From the NCBI RefSeq assembly GCF_902506345.1, contig NZ_LR733413.1:2476616-2540615 (forward strand): DNA of 64,000 bases. The letters run 5' to 3'. This document shows positions 9,457 through 19,091 of the stretch, piece after piece (position 1 is the first letter of the stretch; every line of letters begins with the position of its first letter). Both the position numbers and the translations under genes were made by a program. This DNA is from Flavobacterium sp. 9R (lineage in GTDB: Bacteria > Bacteroidota > Bacteroidia > Flavobacteriales > Flavobacteriaceae). The notes beneath the pieces are model-generated. The model made no database searches, was not told where the DNA came from, and saw nothing but the letters and a program-made list of their open reading frames with translations.

Positions 9457-10470
9457 TTATTTTCTAATCTTTTGTTCCCATTTCCAAGCGCTTTCGATGG
9501 CTTCTTCTAGGGTTGCTGCTGTTTTCCATCCTAGTATTTTATTGGCTTTTTCGGTATTGGCATAGGCTTCGGTGACATCGCCTTCTCGTCGTGGTACGAT
9601 GGTATACGGTAGCTTTTGTTCGCTCACTTTTTCAAAAGCTGTAATCACTTCGAGTACAGAACTTCCTTTGCCTGTTCCTAAATTGAAGACCTCTAATGCC
9701 GTTTCATTTTTCTTATCCAACAAACGTTGCAAAGCCACTACATGCGCCTTGGCCAAATCTACAACGTGGATGTAATCTCGCACACAAGTCCCATCAACCG
9801 TAGGATAATCATTGCCATAGACGGATAACTCTTTGCGCAAGCCCATTCCGGTTTGTGTAATAAAAGGGACTAAATTTTGAGGAACACCAATAGGTAATTC
9901 CCCAATTTCAGCAGAAGGATGCGCTCCAATTGGGTTAAAATAACGCAGCAAAATAGCATTGAGCCCACTTACTTTGGTTACATCGGAAATGATTTCTTCC
10001 CCTATTTGTTTGGTATTCCCATAAGGAGACATCGCAGCTTGAATCGGCGTAGTTTCTGCAATAGGCATCACTTCGGCTTGACCATAAACCGTGCAAGAAG
10101 AACTAAAAATAAAATGAGCTTCTGGCTTTTTTTGCAATTCTTGCAAAAGATAAACCAAAGAAGCAATGTTGTTCTCGTAATACAATAAAGGATTTTGAAC
10201 ACTCTCGCCCACCGCCTTGGAGGCAGCGAAATGAATCACTCCTGTAACCTCAGTATATTTGGCAAAAAAAGCTTGCACGGCTGCTTTTTCTCTTAAATCA
10301 ATCTGTTCAAAAATAGGCTGTTTTCCAGTGATTCTTTCAATTCCACCCAAAACATCAATAGACGAATTCGATAAATTATCAATCACGATTACCTCATAGC
10401 CTTCATTTTGTAGTTCAACCACCGTATGCGAACCTATAAATCCTAAACCTCCTGTGACAACTATTTGCAT
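9457..10470 (-). CDS. galE: UDP-glucose 4-epimerase
   Basis: Interconverts UDP-galactose and UDP-glucose, closing the Leloir cycle. The 337-residue short-chain dehydrogenase fold starts with the NAD-binding VTGGLGFIGSH glycine motif. The catalytic Tyr-x3-Lys appears as YGNTK, preceded by the FSSSCTVYG serine segment. GVPQNLVPFI and VRDYIHVVDLA are GalE hallmarks. One base separates it from the galT stop. Confidence 0.96.
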   Translation of the reverse strand: MQIVVTGGLGFIGSHTVVELQNEGYEVIVIDNLSNSSIDVLGGIERITGKQPIFEQIDLREKAAVQAFFAKYTEVTGVIHFAASKAVGESVQNPLLYYENNIASLVYLLQELQKKPEAHFIFSSSCTVYGQAEVMPIAETTPIQAAMSPYGNTKQIGEEIISDVTKVSGLNAILLRYFNPIGAHPSAEIGELPIGVPQNLVPFITQTGMGLRKELSVYGNDYPTVDGTCVRDYIHVVDLAKAHVVALQRLLDKKNETALEVFNLGTGKGSSVLEVITAFEKVSEQKLPYTIVPRREGDVTEAYANTEKANKILGWKTAATLEEAIESAWKWEQKIRK

Positions 10471-10471
10471 C

Positions 10472-11530
10472 TTATTTGTTTTTATAATGAACTACTGATA
10501 ATCCTCTCAAGACCTCAGCACTTTTCTCTGGAGTAATATCACGCTGTGACTCCCCCATCATTTCGTAACCTACCATAAATTTCTTTACCGAAGCTGAGCG
10601 CAACAAAGGCGGATAAAAATGCATATGAAAATGCCATTCTGGATGTTCTTGACCATCTGTAGGTGCCTGATGAATCCCCGAAGAATAAGGAAATGAGGTT
10701 TCAAAAAGGTTATCGTATTTGGTGGTTAATTGTTTTAAAATAATAGCAAAATCTGTAACCTCCGCTGCACTAAAGTCTGTGATTTTAGACACGTTTCGTT
10801 TGCTTACAATCATGGTTTCATAAGGCCAAATTGCCCAAAAAGGCACCAAAGCTACAAAATGCTCATTCTCGATAACGATGCGCTCTTGCACTTTCAATTC
10901 TTCTTGAACATAATCTTGCAATAAGGTTCGGCCTTGTCGTTCGTAATACTGTTTCAAGCTATTATGCGTTTTTTCGACCTGCGTAGGTAAAGACGATTGT
11001 GCCCAAATTTGACCGTGCGGATGCGGATTACTACAGCCCATCACACTGCCTTTGTTTTCAAAAATTTGAACGTGGTTAATGTAATCTATAGCGCCCAAAG
11101 TGGTGTATTCTTTTTGCCAAGTCGCTACAATATTTTCTATATTCTCGACCTCCATTTGAGGTAAGGTCAAATCGTGTCTTGGTGAAAAACAAACCACTCT
11201 AGAAATGCCTCGTTCTGGTTTTGCCTTAAAAAAAGTAGGCGTATTGTTTTCTTCAAAAGCAATAGGTTCTTGTTTTAGCGCAGCAAAATCATTCTCGAAA
11301 ACATAACAAGAATCATAAGCAGGATTCACTTCACCATTGGCACGTACATTCCCTGGACATAAGTAACATTCAGGGTCGTACTCTGGCAATTGGGTACCTG
11401 AGATGCTTTCTTTTTGACCTTGCCAAGGTCTTTTGGAACGGTGAGGAGAAACCAAAACCCATTCGTTGATTAAGGGATTAAAACGTCTATGTGGGTCTTC
11501 GTTGATATCAAAATTTTTCATGCTATTCAT
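10472..11530 (-). CDS. galT: Galactose-1-phosphate uridylyltransferase
   Basis: Transfers UMP from UDP-glucose to galactose 1-phosphate. The metal-binding pair is visible in CYLCPG, the active-site HPHGQIW motif supplies the nucleophilic His, and HFHMHFYPPLLR is the C-terminal metal/His cluster. An in-frame ATG at 11581 would add a Cys/His-rich N-terminal extension not typical of GalT. The ATG at 11530 (MNSMKNFDINED) or at 11521 gives the usual length of about 350 residues; 11530 is used. Confidence 0.95.
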   Translation of the reverse strand: MNSMKNFDINEDPHRRFNPLINEWVLVSPHRSKRPWQGQKESISGTQLPEYDPECYLCPGNVRANGEVNPAYDSCYVFENDFAALKQEPIAFEENNTPTFFKAKPERGISRVVCFSPRHDLTLPQMEVENIENIVATWQKEYTTLGAIDYINHVQIFENKGSVMGCSNPHPHGQIWAQSSLPTQVEKTHNSLKQYYERQGRTLLQDYVQEELKVQERIVIENEHFVALVPFWAIWPYETMIVSKRNVSKITDFSAAEVTDFAIILKQLTTKYDNLFETSFPYSSGIHQAPTDGQEHPEWHFHMHFYPPLLRSASVKKFMVGYEMMGESQRDITPEKSAEVLRGLSVVHYKNK

Positions 11531-11660
11531 TTTATGTTTGTTACCGCAAGGGTCGCAATGTGTATTAAACAGATAAGTCATTTAAGCTTATGACGCTTTT
11601 ATTTTTGGATTTAAAAGGTCATAAAAGTTTTTAAATTATTCGTGCATTCGTGGCTACCAT

Positions 11661-12833
11661 TTACCCTACAGGTTCATACAATGATGTACCGTTTCCGATT
11701 TTAACATCGTAGATTTTCAACTCAATGTTCCATTTTTCTTGGTACAATTGAGCGAATTTTTGTTTAACCGCTTCTTCTTTTCCTTTTTTAATCAAAGTAA
11801 TGGTGCAACCGCCAAAACCACCGCCCATCAATCGGGAACCTATTACGGCATCATCGGCTAAGGCCAATTCGACCAAATAATCCAACTCAGGACAGCTTAC
11901 TTCGTATTCTCTAGACAAGCCATCGTGTGTTTCAAAAAGTAATTGTCCCAAAAGTTCAATATTTCCAGCATCCAAAGCTTCGCAGGCTTTAGACACGCGA
12001 GCAATTTCTTTTACGACATAATGCACACGTGTAAAAACAACAGCATCCATTTTGTCTTTCAAAGTCAACAATTGCGCTTCGGTACAATTTCTGAAACTAT
12101 TGATTTCAGGAAAATTAGCTTTTATAATCGCCAAACCTTCCTCGCATTCTTCTCTTCTTTTGTTGTATGCCGACGTAAACAAGGAATGCTTCACATTGCT
12201 ATCAAACAACACCAAAGCATAGTCTTTAAAATCAGCATTGTGGTACTCAAATTCCAAGGTATTGCAATCCAATTTAATGACCTTATTTTCTAGTCCGTGC
12301 ACACTAGCAAATTGGTCCATAATACCACAATTGATTCCCACCCAATGTTCTGCCTTTTGGCTCATCAAAGCGCGATTTTGTTGGCTAATGTCTAGATTGA
12401 AAAGTGATTGCATTCCGAAAAGAAAACCACATTCTAAAGCAGCCGAAGACGACAATCCAGAACCTACTGGAATGTTGCTGCTAAATACGCAATTAACTCC
12501 ACTAAAATCAAAACCATTGTCTTGAAGCTGTTTCAAAACTCCTAAAATGTAATTATGCCAAACGGTTGAGCTGAGTTGAATCTCTTTCGACAAATCGATT
12601 TCGAATTCTTGATTCAAATCGATAGCCACGATTCGAGAAGTAGTCGTATTACTTTTTTCGAAAGCAAAGCAAATAATCTTATCTATAGCAGCAGGCAATA
12701 CATAGCCATCGTTATAATCTACATGTTCCCCAATGATGTTAATTCTTCCTGGAGAAAGTACTATTTTTTCGGGTGCATTACCAAATGCATCCTGAAAAAA
12801 AGCCGTCGTTTTTTGTAGTAATGAATCATTCAT
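11661..12833 (-). CDS. galK: Galactokinase (GHMP family)
   Basis: Phosphorylates galactose at C1. All three GHMP motifs are present: the galactokinase signature GRINIIGEHVDYNDG, the ATP-binding PVGSGLSSSAALE and the C-terminal GGGFGGCTI. The catalytic base region GINCGIMDQFASVHG is also intact. The ATG at 12833 (MNDSLLQ) is chosen over an in-frame ATG at 12854, giving 390 residues. It sits between the GH2 gene and galT in the leftward galactan/galactose operon. Confidence 0.96.
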   Translation of the reverse strand: MNDSLLQKTTAFFQDAFGNAPEKIVLSPGRINIIGEHVDYNDGYVLPAAIDKIICFAFEKSNTTTSRIVAIDLNQEFEIDLSKEIQLSSTVWHNYILGVLKQLQDNGFDFSGVNCVFSSNIPVGSGLSSSAALECGFLFGMQSLFNLDISQQNRALMSQKAEHWVGINCGIMDQFASVHGLENKVIKLDCNTLEFEYHNADFKDYALVLFDSNVKHSLFTSAYNKRREECEEGLAIIKANFPEINSFRNCTEAQLLTLKDKMDAVVFTRVHYVVKEIARVSKACEALDAGNIELLGQLLFETHDGLSREYEVSCPELDYLVELALADDAVIGSRLMGGGFGGCTITLIKKGKEEAVKQKFAQLYQEKWNIELKIYDVKIGNGTSLYEPVG

Positions 12834-12860
12834 TATTTTGAATATTATCCTCACTCCCAG

Positions 12861-12881
12861 CCCCTCTCTAAAGGAAAGGGG
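12861..12881. other. Small C/G-rich hairpin between GH2 gene and galK
   Basis: CCCCT (12861-12865) and AGGGG (12877-12881) can pair in the 86-bp gap, and C-rich flanks can extend the pairing. It may be a processing or attenuation hairpin or an intergenic repeat remnant. There is no T-run on the reverse strand after it, so it is not a strong terminator. Confidence 0.35.
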
Positions 12882-12919
12882 AGTTTGTTCGGTTTAATTT
12901 ATATTTACTCTTTGTGTTT

Positions 12920-15346
12920 TTATTTCTCAGTTACCAGGTTCAGTTTACCACTCTTCAGCCCATCACCGGTTACTTCCAATTTGATATCGCCTGCGGTAGT
13001 TTTCGATTTCACAAGTACTACCAATTTTCCGCTAAACAACTTCATCGTGTCTTTATGGAACATTTCGAGTGAAGTCGCATCTCCATTACAAGCGGCGCGA
13101 TATGTACCCGCTCCAGACACTTTAAATTTCAACTGGTTCGTTGCTGTTGGACAAGGAACTCCATTTTTATCCACTACAGAAACCGTCACAAACGAAATAT
13201 CCTCGCCATCGGCTGTGATGGTTTTTCGATCTGCATCCAAAACAATTTGGTACGGTTGACCAGCGGTTCGGACTTCCTTCTCTTCAGCCACTTTGCCATT
13301 GTCATCATAAGCTACGACTTTTACCGTTCCTGGTTCATATTTTACATCCATCCACATCAAGCGGTAACGGTTTTGCGGAGTATTTTTGTTTTTAGTTTGT
13401 ACGCCCATACTTTTACCATTGATAAAAAGTTCAGCACTGTTATAACTGGTGTACACAAAAACGGGAGTTGTTTGGCCTTCGCGACCTTCCCAGTTCCAAT
13501 GAGGTAAAATGTGTAGCGTAGTTGCCTTGGTGTTCCAACGGCTTCGGTACAAATAATAACGGTCTTTCGGTAAGCCTGCTAAATCGTTAATTCCGAAATA
13601 AGAACTACGAGACGGCCAGCTTTCGTCATAAGGTGTCGGTTCGCCCAAATAATCAAAACCTGTCCAAACGAATTCACCAATTACCCAAGGTTTATCATCC
13701 TGAAGTACAAAATCTTCATCGGGAACATTGGACCAACTACAGGCTTCTAAATCATAGGATGAAGATTGTAAATCTGGATATTGCTTCATTTTTTCTTGCA
13801 CGACAGGAAATTTATAAATCCCTCTAGAGCTCACGGTTGATGCCGTTTCGGAACCCAAAATGAATCCTTGCGGGAATTTTTTGAATGCCTCATCATACAA
13901 ATGCACGCGATAATTCAATCCTGGAATATCCAACAAAGCTCCAAAACCAGATTCCATAGTCGCTTTCACTTGATCCATTCCTACGGTTACAGGACGTGTT
14001 GGATCTTCTCTATGAAAAATCTCCTGCAACCATTTGGCTCGTTTTACCCCTGCTTCTCCCCACTGATCTGGAACTTCATTTCCTGAACTCCACATCACAA
14101 TAGAAGGATGATTTCGTGTGGCTTGCACCAAATTCACAATGTCTTTTTCAGCATACTCGTCAAAAAAGCGATGGTAACCGTTTTCTACTTTTGGTAAAAC
14201 CCATTCATCGAAACTCTCTGCCAAAAACAAAAAGCCCATTTCGTCTGCCAACTCCAATTGTTCGAAAGAAGGCATATTGTGCGAACTGCGAATGGCATTG
14301 CATCCCATATCTTTTAAAATGGTCAACTGTCTACGCAAAGCCGCTTTGTTAACGGCAGCACCAAGAGGTCCCAAATCGTGATGCAAACAAACCCCTTTGA
14401 ATTTGGTCACCTTACCATTAAGACTAAATCCTTTATTGGCTTCATATTTAATTTCTCGGATTCCAAATCGGGTGGCCACCTCATCTTTTAGTGCATTGCC
14501 AACATACAATTGAGAAACTGCTTTGTACAAATAAGGTGTTTCTGGACTCCACAATTTTGGATTCTCTACTTTTAAATTTTGGTCAAACTCTTTTCCGAAG
14601 CGCAAAGAAGACTCCTCTACACTTACTTTTTGACCTTCTGCATCAAAAATAGTGGTCACCAAACGTGTATTTTCACCAGAGGCTTTGGTCTTAATATTCA
14701 CTTTGGCCACGGCTTCACTAATAAAAGGTGTCGTTATAAATTGCCCCCATTGGTCAATGCTTTCCTTGTTCTTAATGATAACACTAACTTTTCGGTACAA
14801 ACCCGCTCCAGGATACCAACGGGAAGCAAATTCTTTATTCGTTAATTTTACGGCTACAGTATTAGCGCCTTCTTGAATGAATTGAGAAACATCAAAATAA
14901 AAATAACTATAGCCATACGCCCATTCTCCTACTTTTTTTCCATTCAAATACACTTGAGGTTCACTCATAGCACCTTCAAAAAGTAGTAGGATTTTTTTTC
15001 CTTTGGCATCTTTAGGCAAAGTAAAAGTATTGCGATACCAAGCAGTGCCAATATGTGGTAAAGCTCCTGTTCTTCCCGTTTTTTCGGTAGCTACATTTTC
15101 TCCATTTTGAACGATGGCAACATTTTGTATGTCTACTTTTTTATCAAAAGGACCATAAATTGCCCAATCGTGCGGAACAGTAACCGATTCCCATTTCGAG
15201 TCGTTGAAGTTCGTTTTGAAAGCGTCTTCAACATTTCCTTTTTGAAATTTCCAATGGGTATCCAATACCTTTACCACTCGGGCTTGAGAAAAAGCTATGG
15301 TGGTGAAGGCTATAAAAACCAACAAAAAAGAGGGTATTTTTTTCAT
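12920..15346 (-). CDS. GH2 beta-galactosidase, exported
   Basis: 808-residue glycoside hydrolase family 2 enzyme with an N-terminal signal peptide ending near IAFSQA. Domain order is sugar-binding jelly roll, immunoglobulin-like domain, (beta/alpha)8 barrel, then C-terminal beta-sandwich domains of the DUF4982 and Ig type. The acid/base is Glu424 in SSGNEVPDQWG and the nucleophile Glu558 in IGEFVWTGFDY, both intact. GH2 also includes beta-glucuronidases and mannosidases, but the GH53 and gal neighbours favour release of galactose from galacto-oligosaccharides in the periplasm. The 222-bp gap before it contains no recognised feature. Confidence 0.9.
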   Translation of the reverse strand: MKKIPSFLLVFIAFTTIAFSQARVVKVLDTHWKFQKGNVEDAFKTNFNDSKWESVTVPHDWAIYGPFDKKVDIQNVAIVQNGENVATEKTGRTGALPHIGTAWYRNTFTLPKDAKGKKILLLFEGAMSEPQVYLNGKKVGEWAYGYSYFYFDVSQFIQEGANTVAVKLTNKEFASRWYPGAGLYRKVSVIIKNKESIDQWGQFITTPFISEAVAKVNIKTKASGENTRLVTTIFDAEGQKVSVEESSLRFGKEFDQNLKVENPKLWSPETPYLYKAVSQLYVGNALKDEVATRFGIREIKYEANKGFSLNGKVTKFKGVCLHHDLGPLGAAVNKAALRRQLTILKDMGCNAIRSSHNMPSFEQLELADEMGFLFLAESFDEWVLPKVENGYHRFFDEYAEKDIVNLVQATRNHPSIVMWSSGNEVPDQWGEAGVKRAKWLQEIFHREDPTRPVTVGMDQVKATMESGFGALLDIPGLNYRVHLYDEAFKKFPQGFILGSETASTVSSRGIYKFPVVQEKMKQYPDLQSSSYDLEACSWSNVPDEDFVLQDDKPWVIGEFVWTGFDYLGEPTPYDESWPSRSSYFGINDLAGLPKDRYYLYRSRWNTKATTLHILPHWNWEGREGQTTPVFVYTSYNSAELFINGKSMGVQTKNKNTPQNRYRLMWMDVKYEPGTVKVVAYDDNGKVAEEKEVRTAGQPYQIVLDADRKTITADGEDISFVTVSVVDKNGVPCPTATNQLKFKVSGAGTYRAACNGDATSLEMFHKDTMKLFSGKLVVLVKSKTTAGDIKLEVTGDGLKSGKLNLVTEK

Positions 15347-15568
15347 TTATAAACCTGTATAATTATTTACTATCTAATCAATTCATAAACATTTAAGTCA
15401 TTTAAGCGAAAGTTATTTAGCTTGCCCAATACTGTTCAAAAGGGAATATAAGTTAAAACCATTCTCATTAAGGCTAACAGTAGTTACTTAAACGAACTGA
15501 TATTTTCACTTATAATAAAATCAAAAACTTATATGACTTATATGTTGTAACATTTTTAGTCCAATTCA

Positions 15569-16606
15569 TTATTCTTTAAAAGCATCCAATGCTGGCGAAG
15601 GTTTTCCATCTGGTTGCCAAGCACTTAAAGCATAACCACTCCAAGATTTGGCTCCTTGCGGCTCCCAATACAAAACGCCCAAGCCTTTATGATTAGGAAC
15701 AGCTTTTACGGCTTTGATTGTTGCAGCTAGAAGTTCTTTGGTGTTTTGTACTTGTTCATCAACACCGCCAACTTCGACCACCATTACTTCTTTCTGATAA
15801 CGTGAAGCCATATCGTTTAGGTTGTTTTGTAAATCGGCTATGGTTTCTGAATAGTCTTTCTTAATCCAAAACGGATAGTAAGACAGACCAATAACATCAT
15901 ACTTTACTTGATGCTCGGTAGCTTTATCAAAAAACCAACGGAATTTTTCGTTGTTGTTTCCTTCGTCTACGTGCACAATTACTTTGATTTTGGCATTCAC
16001 AGCTTTGGTCGCTTCGTATCCTTTATTCAACAATTGAGCCAGTTGCGCCCAATTGTTGGTGCTCCCATCAGGCCAAAGCATTCCGCCTGGAATTTCATTC
16101 CCCACCTGAACCCATTCCGGAGTAACGCCTGCTTTTTTTAAAGCGGTCAACACATCAAATGTATGTTCATAAACTTTTTTCTGTAACGCATCGAATGATA
16201 AATTGGCCCAAGCAGCAGGTTTGGCTTGTTTGGCGGGATCGGCCCAAGTATCGCTATAATGAAAATCGATCATAATGCGCATTTTGGCTTTTTGAGCACG
16301 CAAAGCCATAGCTACTGTTTCTTCCTTACTGCAATGACCGCTTGCTTTGTCTTGGCTTGGATTGACAAATACTCGCAAACGAATGGTATTCATTCCGCGT
16401 TCTTTTAGCAATTGCAAACAATCTTTTTCCTTTCCGTCGGTATCATAAAAACGATAGCCAGTGGCTTCCATTTGAGGCAACCAACTCACGTCGGCTCCTT
16501 TGGCGAAAGCCAATTTATTTTTCTTTTGTGCCAAAGCGACAGTGGTACTACTTATAAAAAGAAGCAGTAACACTATTCTTTGAAAAACGCTAACTGTAGT
16601 ATTCAT
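15569..16606 (-). CDS. GH53 endo-beta-1,4-galactanase, secreted
   Basis: 345 residues with a signal peptide (cleavage near VALAQ) and one GH53 (beta/alpha)8 domain. The acid/base is Glu171 in QVGNEIPGGMLWP and the nucleophile Glu278 in VVEVGG. GADVSWLPQMEATG and NTIRLRVFVNP are typical GH53 N-terminal strands. GH53 enzymes cut the beta-1,4-galactan of arabinogalactan I. It follows the second GH53 gene after 2 bp. It has no lipobox, so it is probably periplasmic, unlike its paralogue. Confidence 0.95.
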   Translation of the reverse strand: MNTTVSVFQRIVLLLLFISSTTVALAQKKNKLAFAKGADVSWLPQMEATGYRFYDTDGKEKDCLQLLKERGMNTIRLRVFVNPSQDKASGHCSKEETVAMALRAQKAKMRIMIDFHYSDTWADPAKQAKPAAWANLSFDALQKKVYEHTFDVLTALKKAGVTPEWVQVGNEIPGGMLWPDGSTNNWAQLAQLLNKGYEATKAVNAKIKVIVHVDEGNNNEKFRWFFDKATEHQVKYDVIGLSYYPFWIKKDYSETIADLQNNLNDMASRYQKEVMVVEVGGVDEQVQNTKELLAATIKAVKAVPNHKGLGVLYWEPQGAKSWSGYALSAWQPDGKPSPALDAFKE

Positions 16607-16608
16607 AA

Positions 16609-17706
16609 CTAATTGGTAAATGCTTGCAAAACGGGCAATGCTTTATTTGAAAAATCATAGAATGCTTGGTTTTCGAAGGTAGATCCATTGGTAGCTTGGT
16701 TGCCTTTGAAAGAAACCCATTCGCCTCCCCAATACGCAAAACCTTGTCCGTAAGTAGATGATTTTACTAAATCTTTAATCGTCAAAACAAAGTTTTTTTG
16801 GCCTTCTGCAGTGGCTGGATAACCGGAAACCAATTGTGAATCTAAGCCCACAATATTATTCGTCCAATCATTGAATCCTAAAGTAAATGGATAAGCAGTT
16901 TCTGCTATCACCACTTTTTTAGAAAAGTTTTTTCCTAAGGCATCGATAGTGGTTTTTACCGTAGTCAAATCTTTCCCGTGCCAAATAGGATAATACGACA
17001 AACCGATATAATCATAATCAACACTTTTTACTTTAGTAAAAAACCAATTAGTATCTGTAGCCGAAACGCCTGCATAGTGAATCATAATTTTGGTACTTGG
17101 CGCTTTGCTTCGAATGGTAGTACTCATTGTTTTTAACAAATCTATACATTGTGCTTCTTGATTGATTAAATGTCCTTGAGGCCAAAGCAATCCGGTATTG
17201 ATTTCGTTCCCGATTTGAATAATATCTGGATTAATTTCGGTCAAAATAGTTGTGGTGTATGAAGCTACCGCAGCTTTTAAATCAGTAAACGATAAGTTTT
17301 TCCAAGCAGCTGGAGTGGTTTGAACCGCAGGATCTGCCCAATCGTCAGAATAGTGAACCGTTAACCAAACTTTTAAACCTGCTTTTTTTACTCGCTGTGC
17401 TAGAGTTTTTACTTCAGTCAACCCAGAATGTCCATTGGCAGGGTCTTTCCACAAACGAATTCGGATGGTATTACAACCAGCAGTTTTTAATGTAGTCAAC
17501 ATGTCTTCGGTTTTTCCGTTGTTGGTAAAAACGACACCTGCCGCTTCTATTTCTGGTAAAAAAGAAATATCAGCCGCTTTGATAAAATCACTTGTTACTA
17601 CAGGTGGCGTAACGGTTCCGCCATCGCTTTTTTCGCTATCGCTAGAGCATGCCGTTTGCAACAAAATACTTAGAAGAATAACTATGGTTAAGAAGGTTTT
17701 TTTCAT
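16609..17706 (-). CDS. GH53 endo-beta-1,4-galactanase, lipoprotein
   Basis: 365 residues. The signal peptide ends in the lipobox LQTAC, followed by SSDSEKSDGG, an acidic run resembling the surface-export signal of Bacteroidota lipoproteins. The GH53 domain has acid/base Glu168 in QIGNEINTGLLWP and nucleophile Glu269 in VVIAETAYPF. It probably makes the first cuts in galactan at the cell surface, and the fragments would then enter through the adjacent SusCD system. The paralogue downstream has a different signal type, which points to a division of labour. Confidence 0.94.
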   Translation of the reverse strand: MKKTFLTIVILLSILLQTACSSDSEKSDGGTVTPPVVTSDFIKAADISFLPEIEAAGVVFTNNGKTEDMLTTLKTAGCNTIRIRLWKDPANGHSGLTEVKTLAQRVKKAGLKVWLTVHYSDDWADPAVQTTPAAWKNLSFTDLKAAVASYTTTILTEINPDIIQIGNEINTGLLWPQGHLINQEAQCIDLLKTMSTTIRSKAPSTKIMIHYAGVSATDTNWFFTKVKSVDYDYIGLSYYPIWHGKDLTTVKTTIDALGKNFSKKVVIAETAYPFTLGFNDWTNNIVGLDSQLVSGYPATAEGQKNFVLTIKDLVKSSTYGQGFAYWGGEWVSFKGNQATNGSTFENQAFYDFSNKALPVLQAFTN

Positions 17707-17761
17707 ATTTTTAAAATTTATTTTTTATAGGTCAAATATGTTATCGCCTTTATTTATAGGT

Positions 17762-17778
17762 GTTTGTTTGCAACAAAC
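17762..17778. repeat. Inverted repeat between galM and GH53
   Basis: GTTTGTT (17762-17768) and AACAAAC (17772-17778) form a perfect 7-bp inverted repeat with a 3-bp centre in the 104-bp gap between galM and the GH53 lipoprotein gene. It could be an internal operator or an mRNA processing hairpin; there is no terminator T-run. Confidence 0.35.
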
Positions 17779-17810
17779 CTGTTTTTAATGGCGATTTCAT
17801 AATTAGATAA

Positions 17811-18842
17811 TTAAATTGATTTGGATTGGAATTTATAGATGGTTTTATGATAATAATTTTCTCCTTTTTTTAAGACAGCCGAAGGAAAATGATTGTGATT
17901 GGGTGCATCTGGAAAATTTTGTGTTTCAAAACAAATACCACTTAACGGATGGTAGTTCGCACCTTCTTTCCCAGGAATGGTATCAAAACAATTACCTCCC
18001 ACATACACATGCACCCCAGGTTGATTGGTATAAACCGATAATTGCAAGTTGTTTTTGGAACTGTAAAGCGAAGCCGCCATTTCTTCTTGACTTCCTAAAA
18101 CGAAAGTGTCATCAATAGATGTTGGACAGTTTTTAGCTTCCAAAAAATCGAAGGCACTTTCGGCTACATCCAAAACCCTACCAGTTGGTATATTTTGATG
18201 ATTTTTCTCTATTACTCTTCCGGCATTGACGAATAATTCTTGTTGTGTTACCTCATGTTGATGACCATCCAGATTAAAATAACTATGATGCGTCAAATTC
18301 AATACAGTATCCTCTGTGGTAGTTGCGTTGTACTCCACTAACAATTCATTCGACTCTGTCAAACTATAAGTAACTGTTACGGCCAACTCACCAGGGAAAT
18401 TTTCTTCCCCAGAAGGACTCGTATACGACAAGGTAACTGCTGAGTTGATACCCTTCTTTGTGTTCTCAATTTTCCAGTTCTTTTGATGAAAACCAGAGGC
18501 TCCACCATGCAGCAAATGCTCACCATGATTGGGATTTAACTTAATGGCTTTGCCGTTTAAGTCAAAGCTACTACCCTTAATTCTTCCGGCATATCGACCA
18601 ATTATTGCTCCAAAATAAGGAGGACTTGGCAACTCAAAGGACTGGATATAATCCTCTAAGGTTTCGAATCCCAAAACTACATCTACTTTTTTGTGATTTG
18701 CCAAAGGTATTTTTACAGATGTTACTGTAGCCCCATAACTTATCACATGGACTTGCATGCCGTTTTTATTGGTTAATAGAACCGCTTGGACTTCCTCACC
18801 GTTAGGCAAAATACCATATGATTTGTTGATGGAGAGTGTCAT
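17811..18842 (-). CDS. galM: Aldose 1-epimerase (galactose mutarotase), cytoplasmic
   Basis: Interconverts the anomers of galactose ahead of galactokinase. 343 residues without a signal peptide. GEHLLHGG and HHSYFNLDGH carry the two catalytic histidine regions, and the catalytic Glu lies in ICFETQNFPDAPNH. It is the first gene of the leftward galactan/galactose operon, directly under the promoter at 18894-18944. A second, lipoprotein GalM is encoded at 49655-50842. Confidence 0.94.
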   Translation of the reverse strand: MTLSINKSYGILPNGEEVQAVLLTNKNGMQVHVISYGATVTSVKIPLANHKKVDVVLGFETLEDYIQSFELPSPPYFGAIIGRYAGRIKGSSFDLNGKAIKLNPNHGEHLLHGGASGFHQKNWKIENTKKGINSAVTLSYTSPSGEENFPGELAVTVTYSLTESNELLVEYNATTTEDTVLNLTHHSYFNLDGHQHEVTQQELFVNAGRVIEKNHQNIPTGRVLDVAESAFDFLEAKNCPTSIDDTFVLGSQEEMAASLYSSKNNLQLSVYTNQPGVHVYVGGNCFDTIPGKEGANYHPLSGICFETQNFPDAPNHNHFPSAVLKKGENYYHKTIYKFQSKSI

Positions 18843-18893
18843 AATTTGAGAAATTTATTTTATTTGGGCTTATTTTTTATCAAATGTGAAATT

Positions 18894-18901
18894 CAAATGT
18901 A
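18894..18901 (-). promoter_or_regulatory. -7 box of the galM-led operon promoter
   Basis: Reverse-strand TACATTTG matches TAnnTTTG exactly and lies 51 bp before the galM start. The normal -33 TTG is missing. Exactly 18 bp upstream begins the 25-bp repeated sequence at 18920-18944. Confidence 0.65.
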
Positions 18902-18919
18902 TACAAAAAAACAACTAAA

Positions 18920-18944
18920 ACATACCAGTACCTACCAGTTTTTT
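18920..18944 (-). promoter_or_regulatory. 25-bp repeated operator, copy 1 (galM promoter)
   Basis: Identical over 25 bp to 24957-24981. The core is TACCAGT-N3-TACCAGT, a direct repeat with a 10-bp period, so both half-sites face the same side of the helix. It covers the -33 region of the galM promoter. The GntR/LacI-type regulator encoded next to copy 2 is the likely binder. Confidence 0.75.
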
Positions 18945-19028
18945 AAACTTCCGAAAAACAGTTAGAATAATAAAAATCAACCTACTAAAATTGCTCTATT
19001 AAGCAACTTAAAAAATTAAAACGGCTGT

Positions 19029-19063
19029 AAAAAAACAACCCCCGATAGCAAAAACTACCGAGG
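19029..19063 (-). terminator. Terminator of the susC-susD-susE unit
   Basis: Reverse-strand CCTCGGTAG pairs with CTATCGGGG (two G-U pairs) across a five- or six-base loop, followed by a T-rich run. It lies 30 bp beyond the SusE-like gene and separates it from the galM promoter. Confidence 0.75.
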
Positions 19064-19091
19064 ATTGAAAAGTATAAAAAACCAAAATTTA

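Noticed and set aside
12861..12881. Strong terminator between the GH2 gene and galK
   Set aside because: Short stem without a T-run on the transcribed strand; gene order and spacing favour one operon.
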